From contig JAUNGK010000003.1 of NCBI GenBank assembly GCA_030524555.1, positions 4,214 to 66,597 of the forward strand: 62,384 bases of DNA, in the 5' to 3' direction. The position numbers and the translations under genes are program-made. A model generated the notes under the pieces. The model worked only from the letters and a program-made list of their open reading frames with translations, did no database searches and was not told the DNA's origin. The number at the start of each line of letters is the position of its first letter. Position 1 is the first letter of the stretch. The DNA comes from Bacillota bacterium. GTDB lineage: Bacteria > Bacillota > Clostridia > Lachnospirales > Lachnospiraceae. Positions 8,023-17,551 of this stretch are shown here, piece by piece.

Positions 8023-9771
8023 ATGGCAAAATGGATGGTAGCTGCCAAAAGGGCGGATTTTGAGCAGATTGCGGAAAAATATCATATTACGCCGGTACTG
8101 GCCAGGCTTCTTCGAAACAGAGAACTGACAGAGGATGAGGAGATACGAAATTTCCTCTTCGGAACCATGGAGGATATGCATGATCCGCTTTTGATGAAGG
8201 ATATGGAGAAGGCGGCGGCAATACTTAAGGAAAAGATTAAGAACAATAAGCCCATTAGAATTATCGGAGACTATGATGTGGACGGAATTTGTTCCTCTTA
8301 TATCCTGCTTAAGGGGCTTAGGAGCCTTAAAGGAAATGTGGATGTGGTCATACCTCACAGAATGAAGGATGGATATGGGCTGAATGATAAGCTGATTGAG
8401 GATGCCTTTCGGGACGGAATCGATACCATTTTAACCTGTGACAATGGCATTGCTGCGGCTGATCAGATAAGGCTGGCCAGGGAAAAGGGTATGACGGTGG
8501 TGGTTACGGATCACCATGAGGTTCCCTACGAGGAGAAGGAGGGGGAGCGTACTTATATTCTGCCCCCGGCGGATGCGGTGGTGGACCCGAAGCAGCCGGG
8601 CTGTACATACCCTTTTAAGCAGATTTGTGGAGCAGTGGTTGCGGGAAAGCTGATACAGGTACTGACCGGAAAGGTCGGGGAAGAGATGATTTCCTTTGAG
8701 GCTCTTGCTACCATATGTGATGTGATGGAACTGCGGGATGAAAACAGAATCCTGGTTAAGGAGGGGCTTCGTCTGATGCCTGAAACCTCCAATTTGGGAC
8801 TTAAAGCGCTTTTGATGGTAAACGGAATCGAAAAAAAGGCGCTGACGCCATATCATGTGGGATATATCATAGGCCCCTGTATGAATGCGTCGGGGCGTCT
8901 GGATACGGCAAGGAGAGTGCTTGAATTGTTTGACTGCGATGACTTTAAGGAAGCGGTGACTATTGCAGGGGATTTAAAAAGCTTAAATGACAGCCGGAAG
9001 CTTATGACAGAGCAGGGAGTGAAGGAAGCAGTCAGGCAGGTGGAGGAGGCCGGCATGGAAAGGGACAAGGTGCTGGTTATATATCTGCCGGAGTGTCATG
9101 AGAGCTTAGCCGGGATTATTGCCGGGAGAATTAAAGAGAAATATCATAAGCCTGTTTTTGTGCTGACTAAGGGTGAGGAGGGAATAAAGGGAAGCGGAAG
9201 ATCCATAGAAAGCTATTCCATGTATGAGGAAATGTCAGCCTGCAAGGAGCTTTTCACCAAATACGGCGGACATAAGATGGCAGCAGGCTTATCTCTTCCT
9301 GATGAGGCTTCCATAGAACAGCTTCGAACCAGACTAAATGAAAGCTGCAGCCTGACAGATGAAGATTTTGAGCAGGTGTTACATATTGATGTTGCGATGC
9401 CTTTAGCTTATGCGGACAGAAGCTTTGTGAAGGAGCTGGCTTTTTTGGAGCCCTTTGGGGTGGGAAATCCCCGCCCGGTATTTGCAAGGAAGGATATCAG
9501 CCTTCTTTCCGGGCGCAGATTGGGAAAGAACCACAATGTGGGAAAATATCGTATTTCGGAGGCAGGTGCGGTATATGAGATGATTTATTTCGGAGATCAG
9601 GAGCGGTTTGATGAGTTCCTAAAGGAGAGGTATGGAGCAGCTGCAGTGAAAATGCTGTATGAGAAGGGGCTTGGGGACGGGGATATGATGATCAGCATGG
9701 CGTATTATCCCGATATTAATTATTTCGCCGGAAGGGAAAGTGTGCAGATAGTCATGCAGGATTACTGCTGA
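8023..9771 (+). CDS. recJ: Single-stranded-DNA-specific exonuclease RecJ
   Basis: A 582-residue protein starting at ATG 8023 with AAAGAGG upstream; an upstream in-frame ATG lies inside the terminator stem and is rejected. Catalytic DHH motifs are visible: motif I DYDVDG (from Asp83), a CDNG motif, and DHHE (from Asp163). The DHHA1 part carries GSGRS and GGHKMAAGLSL, and a C-terminal nucleic-acid-binding domain follows. RecJ degrades single-stranded DNA 5' to 3' using Mn2+ in recombination and mismatch repair. Length matches the family. It stands between two terminators, so it is probably transcribed mostly alone. Confidence 0.95.
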   Translation: MAKWMVAAKRADFEQIAEKYHITPVLARLLRNRELTEDEEIRNFLFGTMEDMHDPLLMKDMEKAAAILKEKIKNNKPIRIIGDYDVDGICSSYILLKGLRSLKGNVDVVIPHRMKDGYGLNDKLIEDAFRDGIDTILTCDNGIAAADQIRLAREKGMTVVVTDHHEVPYEEKEGERTYILPPADAVVDPKQPGCTYPFKQICGAVVAGKLIQVLTGKVGEEMISFEALATICDVMELRDENRILVKEGLRLMPETSNLGLKALLMVNGIEKKALTPYHVGYIIGPCMNASGRLDTARRVLELFDCDDFKEAVTIAGDLKSLNDSRKLMTEQGVKEAVRQVEEAGMERDKVLVIYLPECHESLAGIIAGRIKEKYHKPVFVLTKGEEGIKGSGRSIESYSMYEEMSACKELFTKYGGHKMAAGLSLPDEASIEQLRTRLNESCSLTDEDFEQVLHIDVAMPLAYADRSFVKELAFLEPFGVGNPRPVFARKDISLLSGRRLGKNHNVGKYRISEAGAVYEMIYFGDQERFDEFLKERYGAAAVKMLYEKGLGDGDMMISMAYYPDINYFAGRESVQIVMQDYC

Positions 9772-9814
9772 TATTTTATGTAATAGGAAAGTGTACGAAC
9801 AGTGTTTGGCAACG

Positions 9815-9846
9815 CGAAAGCCCCCGGGGGATACCGGAGGCTTTCA
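9815..9846 (+). terminator. Hairpin after recJ
   Basis: GAAAGCC...GGCTTTC arms with an inner CCGG pairing form a GC-rich stem. There is no clear T-run, so it is either a weak terminator or a 3'-end stabiliser. Confidence 0.5.
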
Positions 9847-10112
9847 CATTCTTATGAGGGGGGAGATAGTGAGTTGTTCAACTATCTTGGTTATTATAAT
9901 AAAGGGTAAATGTGTATAAATTGTGTCTGATTTATGATAAAAATCTAAAATCCTCTTAATAAAAAATTAAGTACATCATAAAAAAATCGAAACATAATAT
10001 ATACTATGGTTTGGCCTTGTTTGGCACTTCCATAAAGATTGAAAAAACAGGATATTCGTGATATCTTATTATAAGGAAAATCTTAGTATGTTTAGAAATG
10101 AGGAAAGCGGCA
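9847..10112. other. Non-coding region between recJ and murE
   Basis: Apart from the hairpin at its left end this stretch has no credible reading frame. It becomes very AT-rich from about 9890. Visible elements are a small inverted repeat GATAGT/ACTATC (9865-9884), a TATAAT at 9895-9900, two copies of GTTTGGC spaced 10 bp apart (10009 and 10019), and the murE promoter. The paired GTTTGGC units could be a regulator site; no factor can be named. Confidence 0.5.
10039..10067 (+). promoter_or_regulatory. Candidate promoter of the murE operon
   Basis: TTGAAA (10039-10044), a 17-bp spacer and TATCTT (10062-10067). It predicts a start near 10074, about 40 nt before the murE start. Confidence 0.5.
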
Positions 10113-11588
10113 TTGAAATGTGAAGAATTACTACAGGGCATTACTTATGAATGTATAAAGGGAACTACAGATAAAGAAATCAGTCAGGTGGTGTACGATT
10201 CCAGAAAGCTTACCAGGGACTGCCTGTTCATCTGCATCTGCGGCTATAATGTTGACGGACATGATTTTGCAGCCGAAGCTGCGGCAAAGGGAGCGGCAGT
10301 GCTGGTCGTGCAGAAGGAGGTAGAGCTGCCAAAGGACAGTGATGTTACGGTGATTCGGGTAGAGGATACCCGCTATGCCATGGCCTTTATTTCCGCTGCA
10401 TGGTTCGGACATCCGGCGGACCGCTTAAAGGTAATAGGAATTACAGGAACCAAGGGAAAGACTACTACCACCTATCTGATCAAATCCATATTGGAAAAGG
10501 CAGGCTATAAGGTAGGCCTGGTTGGAACCATAGAGACGATTATAGGCGATAAGCATATTCCCGCATCCAATACCACACCGGAATCCTACCTGCTCCAGCA
10601 GTATTTTAAGGAGATGGAGGATGCAGGCTGCGAGGTCGTGGTCATGGAAGTGGCGTCCCAGGGATTAAAGCTTCACAGAACCCAGGGCTTTACCTTTGAA
10701 ATCGGTATCTTTACCAACTTGGAGCCGGATCACATCGGACCTACGGAGCATGCGGACTTTGAGGAGTATCAGGAATGCAAGGGCAGGCTGTTTAAGCAGT
10801 GCCGGTTAGGGATTGTGAACAAGGATGACGTTCATATGGAGGCAGTGTTAAAGGGGCATACCTGTGCGCTTGAGACCTACGGATTTGATCCGTCAGCGGA
10901 TCTTTATGCAAAGGATTTAAAGCTGGTTAAAAAGCCCGGTGAGCTGGGAATAGATTTTACTGTAGGCGGTAAAATGAACTTTGACGTGGAGGTTCCCACC
11001 CCCGGCAGATTCAGCGTTTACAATGCGCTGACGGCGGTTGCGGTGTGCAGGCATTTTCGTGTGGAGATACCCCAGATACAGACGGCGCTTTTAGGTGCCC
11101 ATGTAAAGGGAAGGATTGAGATGGTACCGGTTTCGGATCAGTTTACGCTGCTGATTGATTATGCCCACAATGCCATGAGCCTGAAAAGCTTATTGACTAC
11201 CCTGCGGGAATATGAGCCAAACAGACTGGTGTGTGTATTTGGCTGCGGAGGAAACCGTTCTAAAATCAGACGTTATGAAATGGGAGAGGTCAGCGGAAGC
11301 TATGCGGATCTGACCATTATTACATCCGATAACCCCCGGTTTGAGGAGCCTCTTGACATCATAGAGGACATTAAGACCGGTATTGGTAAGACAGAAGGAA
11401 AATATATTGAAATTTGTGACCGCAAGGAGGCCATTGCCTATGCAATTGATCACGGACAGCCCGGAGATATTATTGTGCTGGCAGGCAAGGGGCATGAGGA
11501 CTATCAGGAGATCAAAGGGGTAAAATACCCTATGGATGAGAGAGTTCTGATTGCGGAGATACTGAAGGAAAGACGAAAGACTTTATGA
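10113..11588 (+). CDS. murE: UDP-MurNAc-tripeptide synthetase MurE (meso-diaminopimelate type)
   Basis: A 491-residue protein from the TTG at 10113. That start has AGGAAAG 5 nt upstream and gives KCEELLQGITYECIKG, which matches the usual MurE N-terminus; the in-frame ATG at 10098 has no ribosome binding site. The ATP-binding loop is GITGTKGKTTTT. DNPRFE is the motif that selects meso-diaminopimelate rather than lysine as the third peptide residue. A C-terminal AGKGHEDYQ follows. It acts in the cytoplasm in peptidoglycan precursor synthesis. It lies outside the dcw cluster of this window and heads an operon, overlapping priA by 4 nt (ATGA). Confidence 0.95.
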   Translation: MKCEELLQGITYECIKGTTDKEISQVVYDSRKLTRDCLFICICGYNVDGHDFAAEAAAKGAAVLVVQKEVELPKDSDVTVIRVEDTRYAMAFISAAWFGHPADRLKVIGITGTKGKTTTTYLIKSILEKAGYKVGLVGTIETIIGDKHIPASNTTPESYLLQQYFKEMEDAGCEVVVMEVASQGLKLHRTQGFTFEIGIFTNLEPDHIGPTEHADFEEYQECKGRLFKQCRLGIVNKDDVHMEAVLKGHTCALETYGFDPSADLYAKDLKLVKKPGELGIDFTVGGKMNFDVEVPTPGRFSVYNALTAVAVCRHFRVEIPQIQTALLGAHVKGRIEMVPVSDQFTLLIDYAHNAMSLKSLLTTLREYEPNRLVCVFGCGGNRSKIRRYEMGEVSGSYADLTIITSDNPRFEEPLDIIEDIKTGIGKTEGKYIEICDRKEAIAYAIDHGQPGDIIVLAGKGHEDYQEIKGVKYPMDERVLIAEILKERRKTL

Positions 11589-13837
11589 CAAAAGGCAGAT
11601 ATGCAAATATCATAATTGACATTTCCCATGAAAAGGTGGACCGCACCTTTCAGTACAGGATACCGGATGAGCTTATGGATATTTTGGAGCCGGGAATGTG
11701 CGTGCAGGTGCCCTTCGGTGCAGGAAACCATTTAAGGCAGGGCTATGTGATGGAAATCACAGACAAAGCCCAGTTCCCGGAGGAAAAGCAAAAGCCGGTG
11801 GCAGGGATTGTTAAGGACAGCGTTTCCGTGGAGGCGGATGCCATTCGCCTTGCGGCGTGGATGAGAAAAGCTTATGGTTCTACCATGATTGCTGCCTTAA
11901 AAACGGTGCTTCCTGTTAAGCAGGCCATGAAGCCTAAGGAACAAAAGAAGATTTTAAGGCGCATGACAGGAGAGGAGACCAGGGCAATATTGGGAGAAGC
12001 CATCAGAAAGCATCAGGCTGCCAGGGTAAGAGTGCTTGAGGAGCTGTGCCATGAGCCGGTTCTTCCTTATGAACTGGTAACGGGAAAGCTGAATGTTTCG
12101 GCAGCTACCTTAAGAAGTCTGATGACGCAGGGCGTGATTTCCATTGAAAGTGAGAGCTATTACAGAAATCCCGTGAAGATAGAGACTGCAAGGGAAGCAG
12201 GAAGAGAGCTTTCCGACGAACAGGAAGCTGTAAGGAGTAAGGTTCTTTCCGATTACGATAAAGGAATCAGAAAAACCTATTTGATACATGGAATTACGGG
12301 AAGCGGCAAAACAGAGGTCTATTTATCCCTGATTGAGGGAATGATAAAGAGAGGAAAGCAGTGTATTGTGCTGATCCCCGAAATAGCGCTTACTTATCAG
12401 ACGCTGCTTCGCTTTTACAAGCGGTTTGGTGACCGGGTATCGGTGATGAATTCCACTCTGTCGGCAGGGGAGCGGTTTGATCAGTGTGAGCGTGCCAGAA
12501 AGGGCGAGCTGGATGTGATTATCGGTCCGCGTTCCGCCTTATTTGTTCCCTTTCCCGATTTGGGTATGATTGTGATTGACGAGGAGCATGAGCCGAGCTA
12601 CAAAAGTGAAACCATGCCAAGATATCATGCAAGAGAAACTGCACAATGTCTGGCTGGAATTAAAAATGCAAGTCTGGTTCTGGGCTCCGCTACACCTTCC
12701 ATGGAGGCTTATTACAGGGCTAAGGAAGGAAAATATGAGTTATTTACCTTAAGCAGGCGGCTGACCGGAGGAAATCTGGCGCCGGTGAGTATTATTGACT
12801 TGCGTAAGGAGCTTCGGGAGGGAAACCGTTCTATTTTCAGCAGAAGGCTTCAGGAGCTGATGACAGACCGCTTAGAGCGCAAGGAGCAGATCATACTCTT
12901 TTTAAACAGGCGTGGATATGCGGGATTTATATCCTGCCGTTCCTGCGGATATGTGATGAAATGTCCCCACTGTGACGTGTCCTTGTCCCAGCATATGGGC
13001 GGGAAGCTGTTATGCCATTATTGCGGCTATGAGGCTCCTTCGGTAAACAAATGTCCCTCCTGCGGATCGCCCTATATCTTAGGCTTTAAGGCGGGAACCC
13101 AGCAGATTGAGCAGCAGCTTTTAAAGCGCTTTCCCGGTATCAGGGTGCTTCGGATGGATGCGGACACCACCAGACCAAAAGGGAGCTATGAAAAGATTTT
13201 GACAGCCTTTTCGGAGGGAGAGGCAGATGTGCTCCTTGGAACTCAGATGATTGTTAAGGGGCATGACTTTCCCAATGTAACACTGGTGGGAGTGCTGGCG
13301 GCGGACCTGTCCTTAAATGACAGTGATTACCGTGCCGGAGAGAGAACCTTTCAGCTGCTTGTGCAGGCAGCCGGAAGAGCGGGACGGGGGATGAAGCCGG
13401 GAGAGGCGCTAATACAGACCTACAGGCCGGAGCATTACAGCATCCTTCGTGCAGCAGAGCAGAATTATGAAGCATTTTATGAGGAAGAAATTTTATATAG
13501 GGAGCTGGGGGCCTATCCGCCTGCGGCTCATATGATGGCAGTTTTAATCACCTCCGGCAGCAGGGAACGGGGAGAGAAGCTGTCAGAAAATATCGCACAG
13601 CTTGCAGAGCAGGCGGCGCAGGAGGCATCCGGCAGCAGGGAAAAGGTCAGGATAATCGGACCGGCGAAGGCTTCTATAGGAAAGATTAACGATATTTACC
13701 GATTTGTGGTATACTGTAAATCATGCAGCTATGACAGCCTGATAAGGATCAGGGAGTCTATAGAACAATTTATTTCCACGACAGAGTTAAAGGGGGAGGT
13801 CGTACAGTTTGATTTTGACCCCATGGACAGTTATTAG
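11585..13837 (+). CDS. priA: Primosomal protein N' (replication restart helicase PriA)
   Basis: A 750-residue protein. An N-terminal DNA-binding domain (about 1-105) precedes the superfamily 2 helicase core: Walker A GITGSGKTE from about residue 236, the DEEH box, and VLGSATPS. A zinc-binding insert with eight cysteines (CRSCGYVMKCPHC, CHYCG, CPSCG) runs from about 451 to 496. QAAGRAGRG is helicase motif VI. PriA recognises stalled or repaired forks and reloads the replicative helicase. The start overlaps the murE stop in ATGA, so translation is coupled. Confidence 0.97.
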   Translation: MTKGRYANIIIDISHEKVDRTFQYRIPDELMDILEPGMCVQVPFGAGNHLRQGYVMEITDKAQFPEEKQKPVAGIVKDSVSVEADAIRLAAWMRKAYGSTMIAALKTVLPVKQAMKPKEQKKILRRMTGEETRAILGEAIRKHQAARVRVLEELCHEPVLPYELVTGKLNVSAATLRSLMTQGVISIESESYYRNPVKIETAREAGRELSDEQEAVRSKVLSDYDKGIRKTYLIHGITGSGKTEVYLSLIEGMIKRGKQCIVLIPEIALTYQTLLRFYKRFGDRVSVMNSTLSAGERFDQCERARKGELDVIIGPRSALFVPFPDLGMIVIDEEHEPSYKSETMPRYHARETAQCLAGIKNASLVLGSATPSMEAYYRAKEGKYELFTLSRRLTGGNLAPVSIIDLRKELREGNRSIFSRRLQELMTDRLERKEQIILFLNRRGYAGFISCRSCGYVMKCPHCDVSLSQHMGGKLLCHYCGYEAPSVNKCPSCGSPYILGFKAGTQQIEQQLLKRFPGIRVLRMDADTTRPKGSYEKILTAFSEGEADVLLGTQMIVKGHDFPNVTLVGVLAADLSLNDSDYRAGERTFQLLVQAAGRAGRGMKPGEALIQTYRPEHYSILRAAEQNYEAFYEEEILYRELGAYPPAAHMMAVLITSGSRERGEKLSENIAQLAEQAAQEASGSREKVRIIGPAKASIGKINDIYRFVVYCKSCSYDSLIRIRESIEQFISTTELKGEVVQFDFDPMDSY

Positions 13838-13863
13838 AACGAATAGAAAAGGAAGGAAAGAAA

Positions 13864-14343
13864 ATGGCAATCAGGAACATAAGAGAAATCGGTGATCCGG
13901 TTTTAAACAAAAAATGTAAAGAGGTTACAGAGGTAAGTGAGCGCACGCTTGAGTTGATTGATGATATGTTTGATACCATGTATGAGGCGGACGGCGTAGG
14001 GCTTGCAGCTCCCCAGGTAGGTATTTTAAAAAGAATTGTAACCATTGATGTGACGGGAGAGGATCCCATTCTTTTAATCAATCCTGTGATCCTTGAAAGC
14101 AGCGGAGAGCAGAGAGGAAATGAAGGGTGTCTCAGCGTTCCCGGAAAGACGGGAATTGTGACAAGACCCAATTATGTGAAGGTTCAGGCATACAATGAAA
14201 ATATGGAGCCTTTTGAATTGGAGGGTACAGAACTGCTTGCCAGAGCCATCTGCCATGAGTTAGAGCACCTGGACGGCCATCTTTATGTGGAGAAGGTGGA
14301 GGGCGAGCTGATGAATATAGCCGACTTAGAGCAGGAGGAGTAA
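13864..14343 (+). CDS. def: Peptide deformylase
   Basis: A 159-residue metalloenzyme with all three family motifs: GVGLAAPQVG, EGCLSVPG (metal-ligand Cys) and CHELEHLDG (HExxH). It removes the formyl group from new protein N-termini. It is 26 nt after priA with a GGAAGGAAAG ribosome binding site and 5 nt before fmt, the enzyme that adds the formyl group to initiator tRNA. Confidence 0.97.
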   Translation: MAIRNIREIGDPVLNKKCKEVTEVSERTLELIDDMFDTMYEADGVGLAAPQVGILKRIVTIDVTGEDPILLINPVILESSGEQRGNEGCLSVPGKTGIVTRPNYVKVQAYNENMEPFELEGTELLARAICHELEHLDGHLYVEKVEGELMNIADLEQEE

Positions 14344-14348
14344 CTATT

Positions 14349-15284
14349 ATGAAAGTTGTATATATGGGAACTCCCGATTTTGCAGTAGCGCCTCTTGAAG
14401 CGATTATCCGGGCAGGCCATCAGGTGACGGCAGTGGTGACGCAGCCGGATAAACAAAAGGGCCGGGGAAAGGAAGTACAGATGACTCCGGTGAAGGAGTG
14501 TGCATTAAAGTATGGCATACCCGTATTTCAGCCCGTTAAGATCCGGGAGCAGGAGGCAGTTGAAAAGCTTCGTGAATTTCCTGCGGATATTTTCGTGATT
14601 GCTGCCTTTGGACAGCTGTTGTCTCAGGAAATTTTGGATATGCCGCCCTTTGGATGCGTTAATATTCATGCATCTCTTCTTCCTGCGTACCGTGGGGCAG
14701 CGCCTATTCAGTGGGCGGTGATTAACGGGGAAAAGGAAACCGGCGTCACCATCATGCAGATGGAAAAGGGACTGGATACAGGGGATATGCTGCTGAAAAC
14801 AATTGTGCCCATTGACCCTAAGGAAACCGGGGAAAGTCTTCATGATAAGCTGATGGAGGCCGGTGCAGAGCTGATCGTAAAGGCGCTTCCGTTAATAGAA
14901 AAGGGAGAGCTGGTTCCCGAGAAGCAGGATGACGCCAAATCCTCCTATGCATCCCGGTTAACTAAGGCTATGGGACAGATTGACTGGAAGCAGGATGCAG
15001 CTGTTTTAGAGCGCCTGGTACGGGGACTAAATTCCTGGCCCAGTGCATACACTACCTTTCGGGGGAAAACCCTTAAGATTTGGGAAGCGGATGTGATCGG
15101 GAAGGATGAAAAGCTTTGCCCGGGAACGGTGGAATGTGTGGAAAAGAGCTATTTGGATGTGGCCTGCGGAAAAGGCGCTCTTCGCATCTATTCCCTGCAG
15201 CTGGAGGGCAAAAAGCGTATGGCGGTAAAGGATTTTCTGCTTGGTTATGAGATAAAGCCCGGAATGATGCTGGGCTTAGAATAA
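14349..15284 (+). CDS. fmt: Methionyl-tRNA formyltransferase
   Basis: A 311-residue protein. The N-terminal formyltransferase domain has MGTPDFAV, a Lys/Gly-rich loop KQKGRGKEV, HASLLPAYRGAAP and the catalytic-region GVTIMQMEKGLDTGD. The C-terminal OB-like tRNA-binding domain starts near residue 205. It transfers a formyl group from 10-formyl-tetrahydrofolate to Met-tRNAfMet. It pairs with the deformylase gene just upstream and uses folate made by the pathway encoded later in this window. Confidence 0.97.
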   Translation: MKVVYMGTPDFAVAPLEAIIRAGHQVTAVVTQPDKQKGRGKEVQMTPVKECALKYGIPVFQPVKIREQEAVEKLREFPADIFVIAAFGQLLSQEILDMPPFGCVNIHASLLPAYRGAAPIQWAVINGEKETGVTIMQMEKGLDTGDMLLKTIVPIDPKETGESLHDKLMEAGAELIVKALPLIEKGELVPEKQDDAKSSYASRLTKAMGQIDWKQDAAVLERLVRGLNSWPSAYTTFRGKTLKIWEADVIGKDEKLCPGTVECVEKSYLDVACGKGALRIYSLQLEGKKRMAVKDFLLGYEIKPGMMLGLE

Positions 15285-15337
15285 GGCGGTACATGATATA
15301 GAGAAGTGTAATTGCTTGACAGACAGGAGGACAAACA

Positions 15338-16060
15338 ATGTTTGGATTTTATTATGACCCTACCTATATACTGGTTTTAATCGGGGCGATACTTTGTATT
15401 GCAGCAAGCTCTATGGTGAATTCTACCTACCACAAATATTCCAGGGTACGTGCACGAAGCGGAATGACGGGAGCTGAGGCGGCACAGCGTATCCTGCAGA
15501 TGTCAGGGATTCATGATGTGCAGATTCAGCATGTGCAGGGCGAACTGACAGATCATTATGATCCGTCTAAGAAGGTGCTCCGCCTGTCTGATGCAGTATA
15601 TGATTCCCGCTCCGTGGCGGCCATTGGGGTGGCAGCCCATGAATGCGGACATGCACTTCAGCATAAGGTAGGATATGTTCCTTTAAAGATTCGTTCCGCA
15701 CTGGTGCCGGCTGCCAATATCGGTTCAAAGTTGGGACTGCCTATCGTGATTTTGGGATTAATTCTGGGAATTGGCTTTGAACTGCCGGGAGGAGGCTATT
15801 TTTCCCTGGCTCAGATCGGAATTTGGATTTTCGCTATTGCAGTGTTGTTTCAGGTGGTTACTCTGCCGGTAGAGTTTAATGCCTCCGGCAGGGCTTTGAA
15901 GATGCTTGGAAGCTATGGTATTATGACCGATGATGAGGTGGATGACTGCAAGCGTGTGCTTGGGGCGGCAGCCCTCACCTATGTGGCAGCGGCGGCTTCC
16001 TCTATCTTACAGCTTCTGCGTCTTGTGATCCTTACCGGAAACCGGCGCAGGGATGACTAG
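15338..16060 (+). CDS. Zinc metallopeptidase, YugP/DUF2265 family
   Basis: A 240-residue membrane protein behind an AGGAGGAC ribosome binding site. An N-terminal membrane segment (about 5-25) is followed by AAHECGHALQH, an HExxH zinc-protease motif near residue 107. Two more membrane segments (about 130-195) and an Ala-rich C-terminal segment (TYVAAAASSILQLLRLV) follow. It belongs to the neutral-zinc-metallopeptidase YugP family, whose substrate is unknown. It sits constantly within this translation and cell-wall operon, which gives no direct clue to substrate. Confidence 0.9.
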   Translation: MFGFYYDPTYILVLIGAILCIAASSMVNSTYHKYSRVRARSGMTGAEAAQRILQMSGIHDVQIQHVQGELTDHYDPSKKVLRLSDAVYDSRSVAAIGVAAHECGHALQHKVGYVPLKIRSALVPAANIGSKLGLPIVILGLILGIGFELPGGGYFSLAQIGIWIFAIAVLFQVVTLPVEFNASGRALKMLGSYGIMTDDEVDDCKRVLGAAALTYVAAAASSILQLLRLVILTGNRRRDD

Positions 16061-16113
16061 CAGCGGCATTAGAATTTCAAGAAGCCGCATAGGCGGCGGA
16101 ACGAGAGGATAAT

Positions 16114-17520
16114 TTGGAAAATATAAGAGAACTGGCACTGGATATGCTGATGGAAATCCTGGAAAGAGGAGAGTACAGCCATCTGGTTATCAGAAATGTG
16201 TTAGATAAGTATCATTACCTTGATTTAAGAGATAAAGCCTTTGTAAAAAGGGTTACTGAGGGTACCTTGGAGAGATTGATCCAAATTGATTATGTGCTGG
16301 ATCAGTTTTCCAAAGTACCTGTTTTGAAGATGAAGCCGCTTATCAGAAATCTCATGAGAATGAGCGTTTATCAGCTGCTTTTCATGGATCAAATTCCGGA
16401 CAGCGCAGTCTGTAATGAAGCGGTGAAGCTGGCAGGAAAAAGAGGCTTTAAAGGGCTTTCGGGCTTTGTCAACGGAGTGCTTCGAAATATAGCAAGAAAC
16501 CGGGATGCCATCATTTATCCTGATGAGAGGACCCACAGGGTAAAGGCTCTTTCGGTTCGCTGTTCTATGCCGCAATGGCTGATAGAGTTTTGGGATCAGG
16601 CCTACGGGCAGGACAGGACGGAGGCAATTTTAAAGGGACTTCTTTCGGAGCATCCGGTAACGGTCAGACTGAAGGAAGGCCTTTCCGTGGAAGAGCGGAA
16701 GGCATGGCTTACGGCTCTTGCCGGGCAAAGAATAGAGGTGCAGCCTCATCCCTATCTTTCCTATGCATTCCGGCTTAAAGGCACGGAGGGCGTAAGGAGC
16801 ATTCCGGGCTACGAGGAAGGTCTGTTTGTGGTTCAGGACGTCAGCAGTATGCTGGCGGTGGAAGCGGCAGGGGTTAGCGGTTCCATAAAGAATGAAGTGG
16901 AAGAAAACGGCGCGCAGCAGAAGGGCAAAGCATCTGAAGAAGAGCTGCTTGTGGTGGATGTGTGTGGAGCTCCGGGAGGAAAGTCCCTTCACATGGCGGA
17001 GAAGCTTCGTGGCAGAGGGAATGTGATTTCCAGGGATCTTACGGAGTATAAGGTTTCTTTGATCGAAGATAATATAGAAAGAACAGGCTATACTAATATA
17101 GAAGCGCAGGTATATGATGCTGGGGTTTTCGATGAGAGTCTGGTTGAGAAAGCGGATGTGGTGCTGGCCGATCTGCCTTGTTCCGGTTTGGGAATTATAG
17201 GAAAGAAACGGGATATTAAATACCGGGCGTCCCGGGAAACTATGCAGGAGCTTACAGTCCTTCAAAGGCGTATTTTCGATACGGTGTGGAGGTATGTGAA
17301 GCCGGGCGGCGTTTTAATTTACAGCACTTGTACGATTAATCCTGATGAAAATGAAAACATGGTACAGTGGTTTGTGGAGAATCACCCTTTTAAGCTGCAA
17401 AGCCTTGCGCCTTATCTGCCGCAGGCTCTTAAGGATGAGGGCGAAACAGGGAAAATGCAGTTTTTCCCCGGAATACACGAGACAGACGGTTTCTTTATTG
17501 CCAGAATGGTGCGTATTTAG
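16114..17520 (+). CDS. rsmB: 16S rRNA (cytosine-967-C5)-methyltransferase RsmB
   Basis: A 468-residue protein with a TTG start at 16114 behind GAGAGGAT. An N-terminal NusB-like RNA-binding domain (about 1-135) precedes the Rossmann methyltransferase domain: CGAPGGKS (SAM loop), DLPCSGLG (motif IV with catalytic-site Cys) and STCTINPDENE (motif VI, second Cys). It methylates C967 of 16S rRNA. One oddity is a charged linker of about 20 residues (NEVEENGAQQKGKASEEE) just before the SAM-binding loop, longer than in most homologues. It lies between the metallopeptidase and rlmN genes in the same operon. Confidence 0.95.
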   Translation: MENIRELALDMLMEILERGEYSHLVIRNVLDKYHYLDLRDKAFVKRVTEGTLERLIQIDYVLDQFSKVPVLKMKPLIRNLMRMSVYQLLFMDQIPDSAVCNEAVKLAGKRGFKGLSGFVNGVLRNIARNRDAIIYPDERTHRVKALSVRCSMPQWLIEFWDQAYGQDRTEAILKGLLSEHPVTVRLKEGLSVEERKAWLTALAGQRIEVQPHPYLSYAFRLKGTEGVRSIPGYEEGLFVVQDVSSMLAVEAAGVSGSIKNEVEENGAQQKGKASEEELLVVDVCGAPGGKSLHMAEKLRGRGNVISRDLTEYKVSLIEDNIERTGYTNIEAQVYDAGVFDESLVEKADVVLADLPCSGLGIIGKKRDIKYRASRETMQELTVLQRRIFDTVWRYVKPGGVLIYSTCTINPDENENMVQWFVENHPFKLQSLAPYLPQALKDEGETGKMQFFPGIHETDGFFIARMVRI

Positions 17521-17551
17521 CCGCCATGCTGAAAGGAAAGGCAGAAAATAA

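Noticed and set aside
17345..17551. 68-codon frame overlapping the end of rsmB
   Set aside because: It is a shadow of the RsmB C-terminal motif VI region, without a ribosome site.
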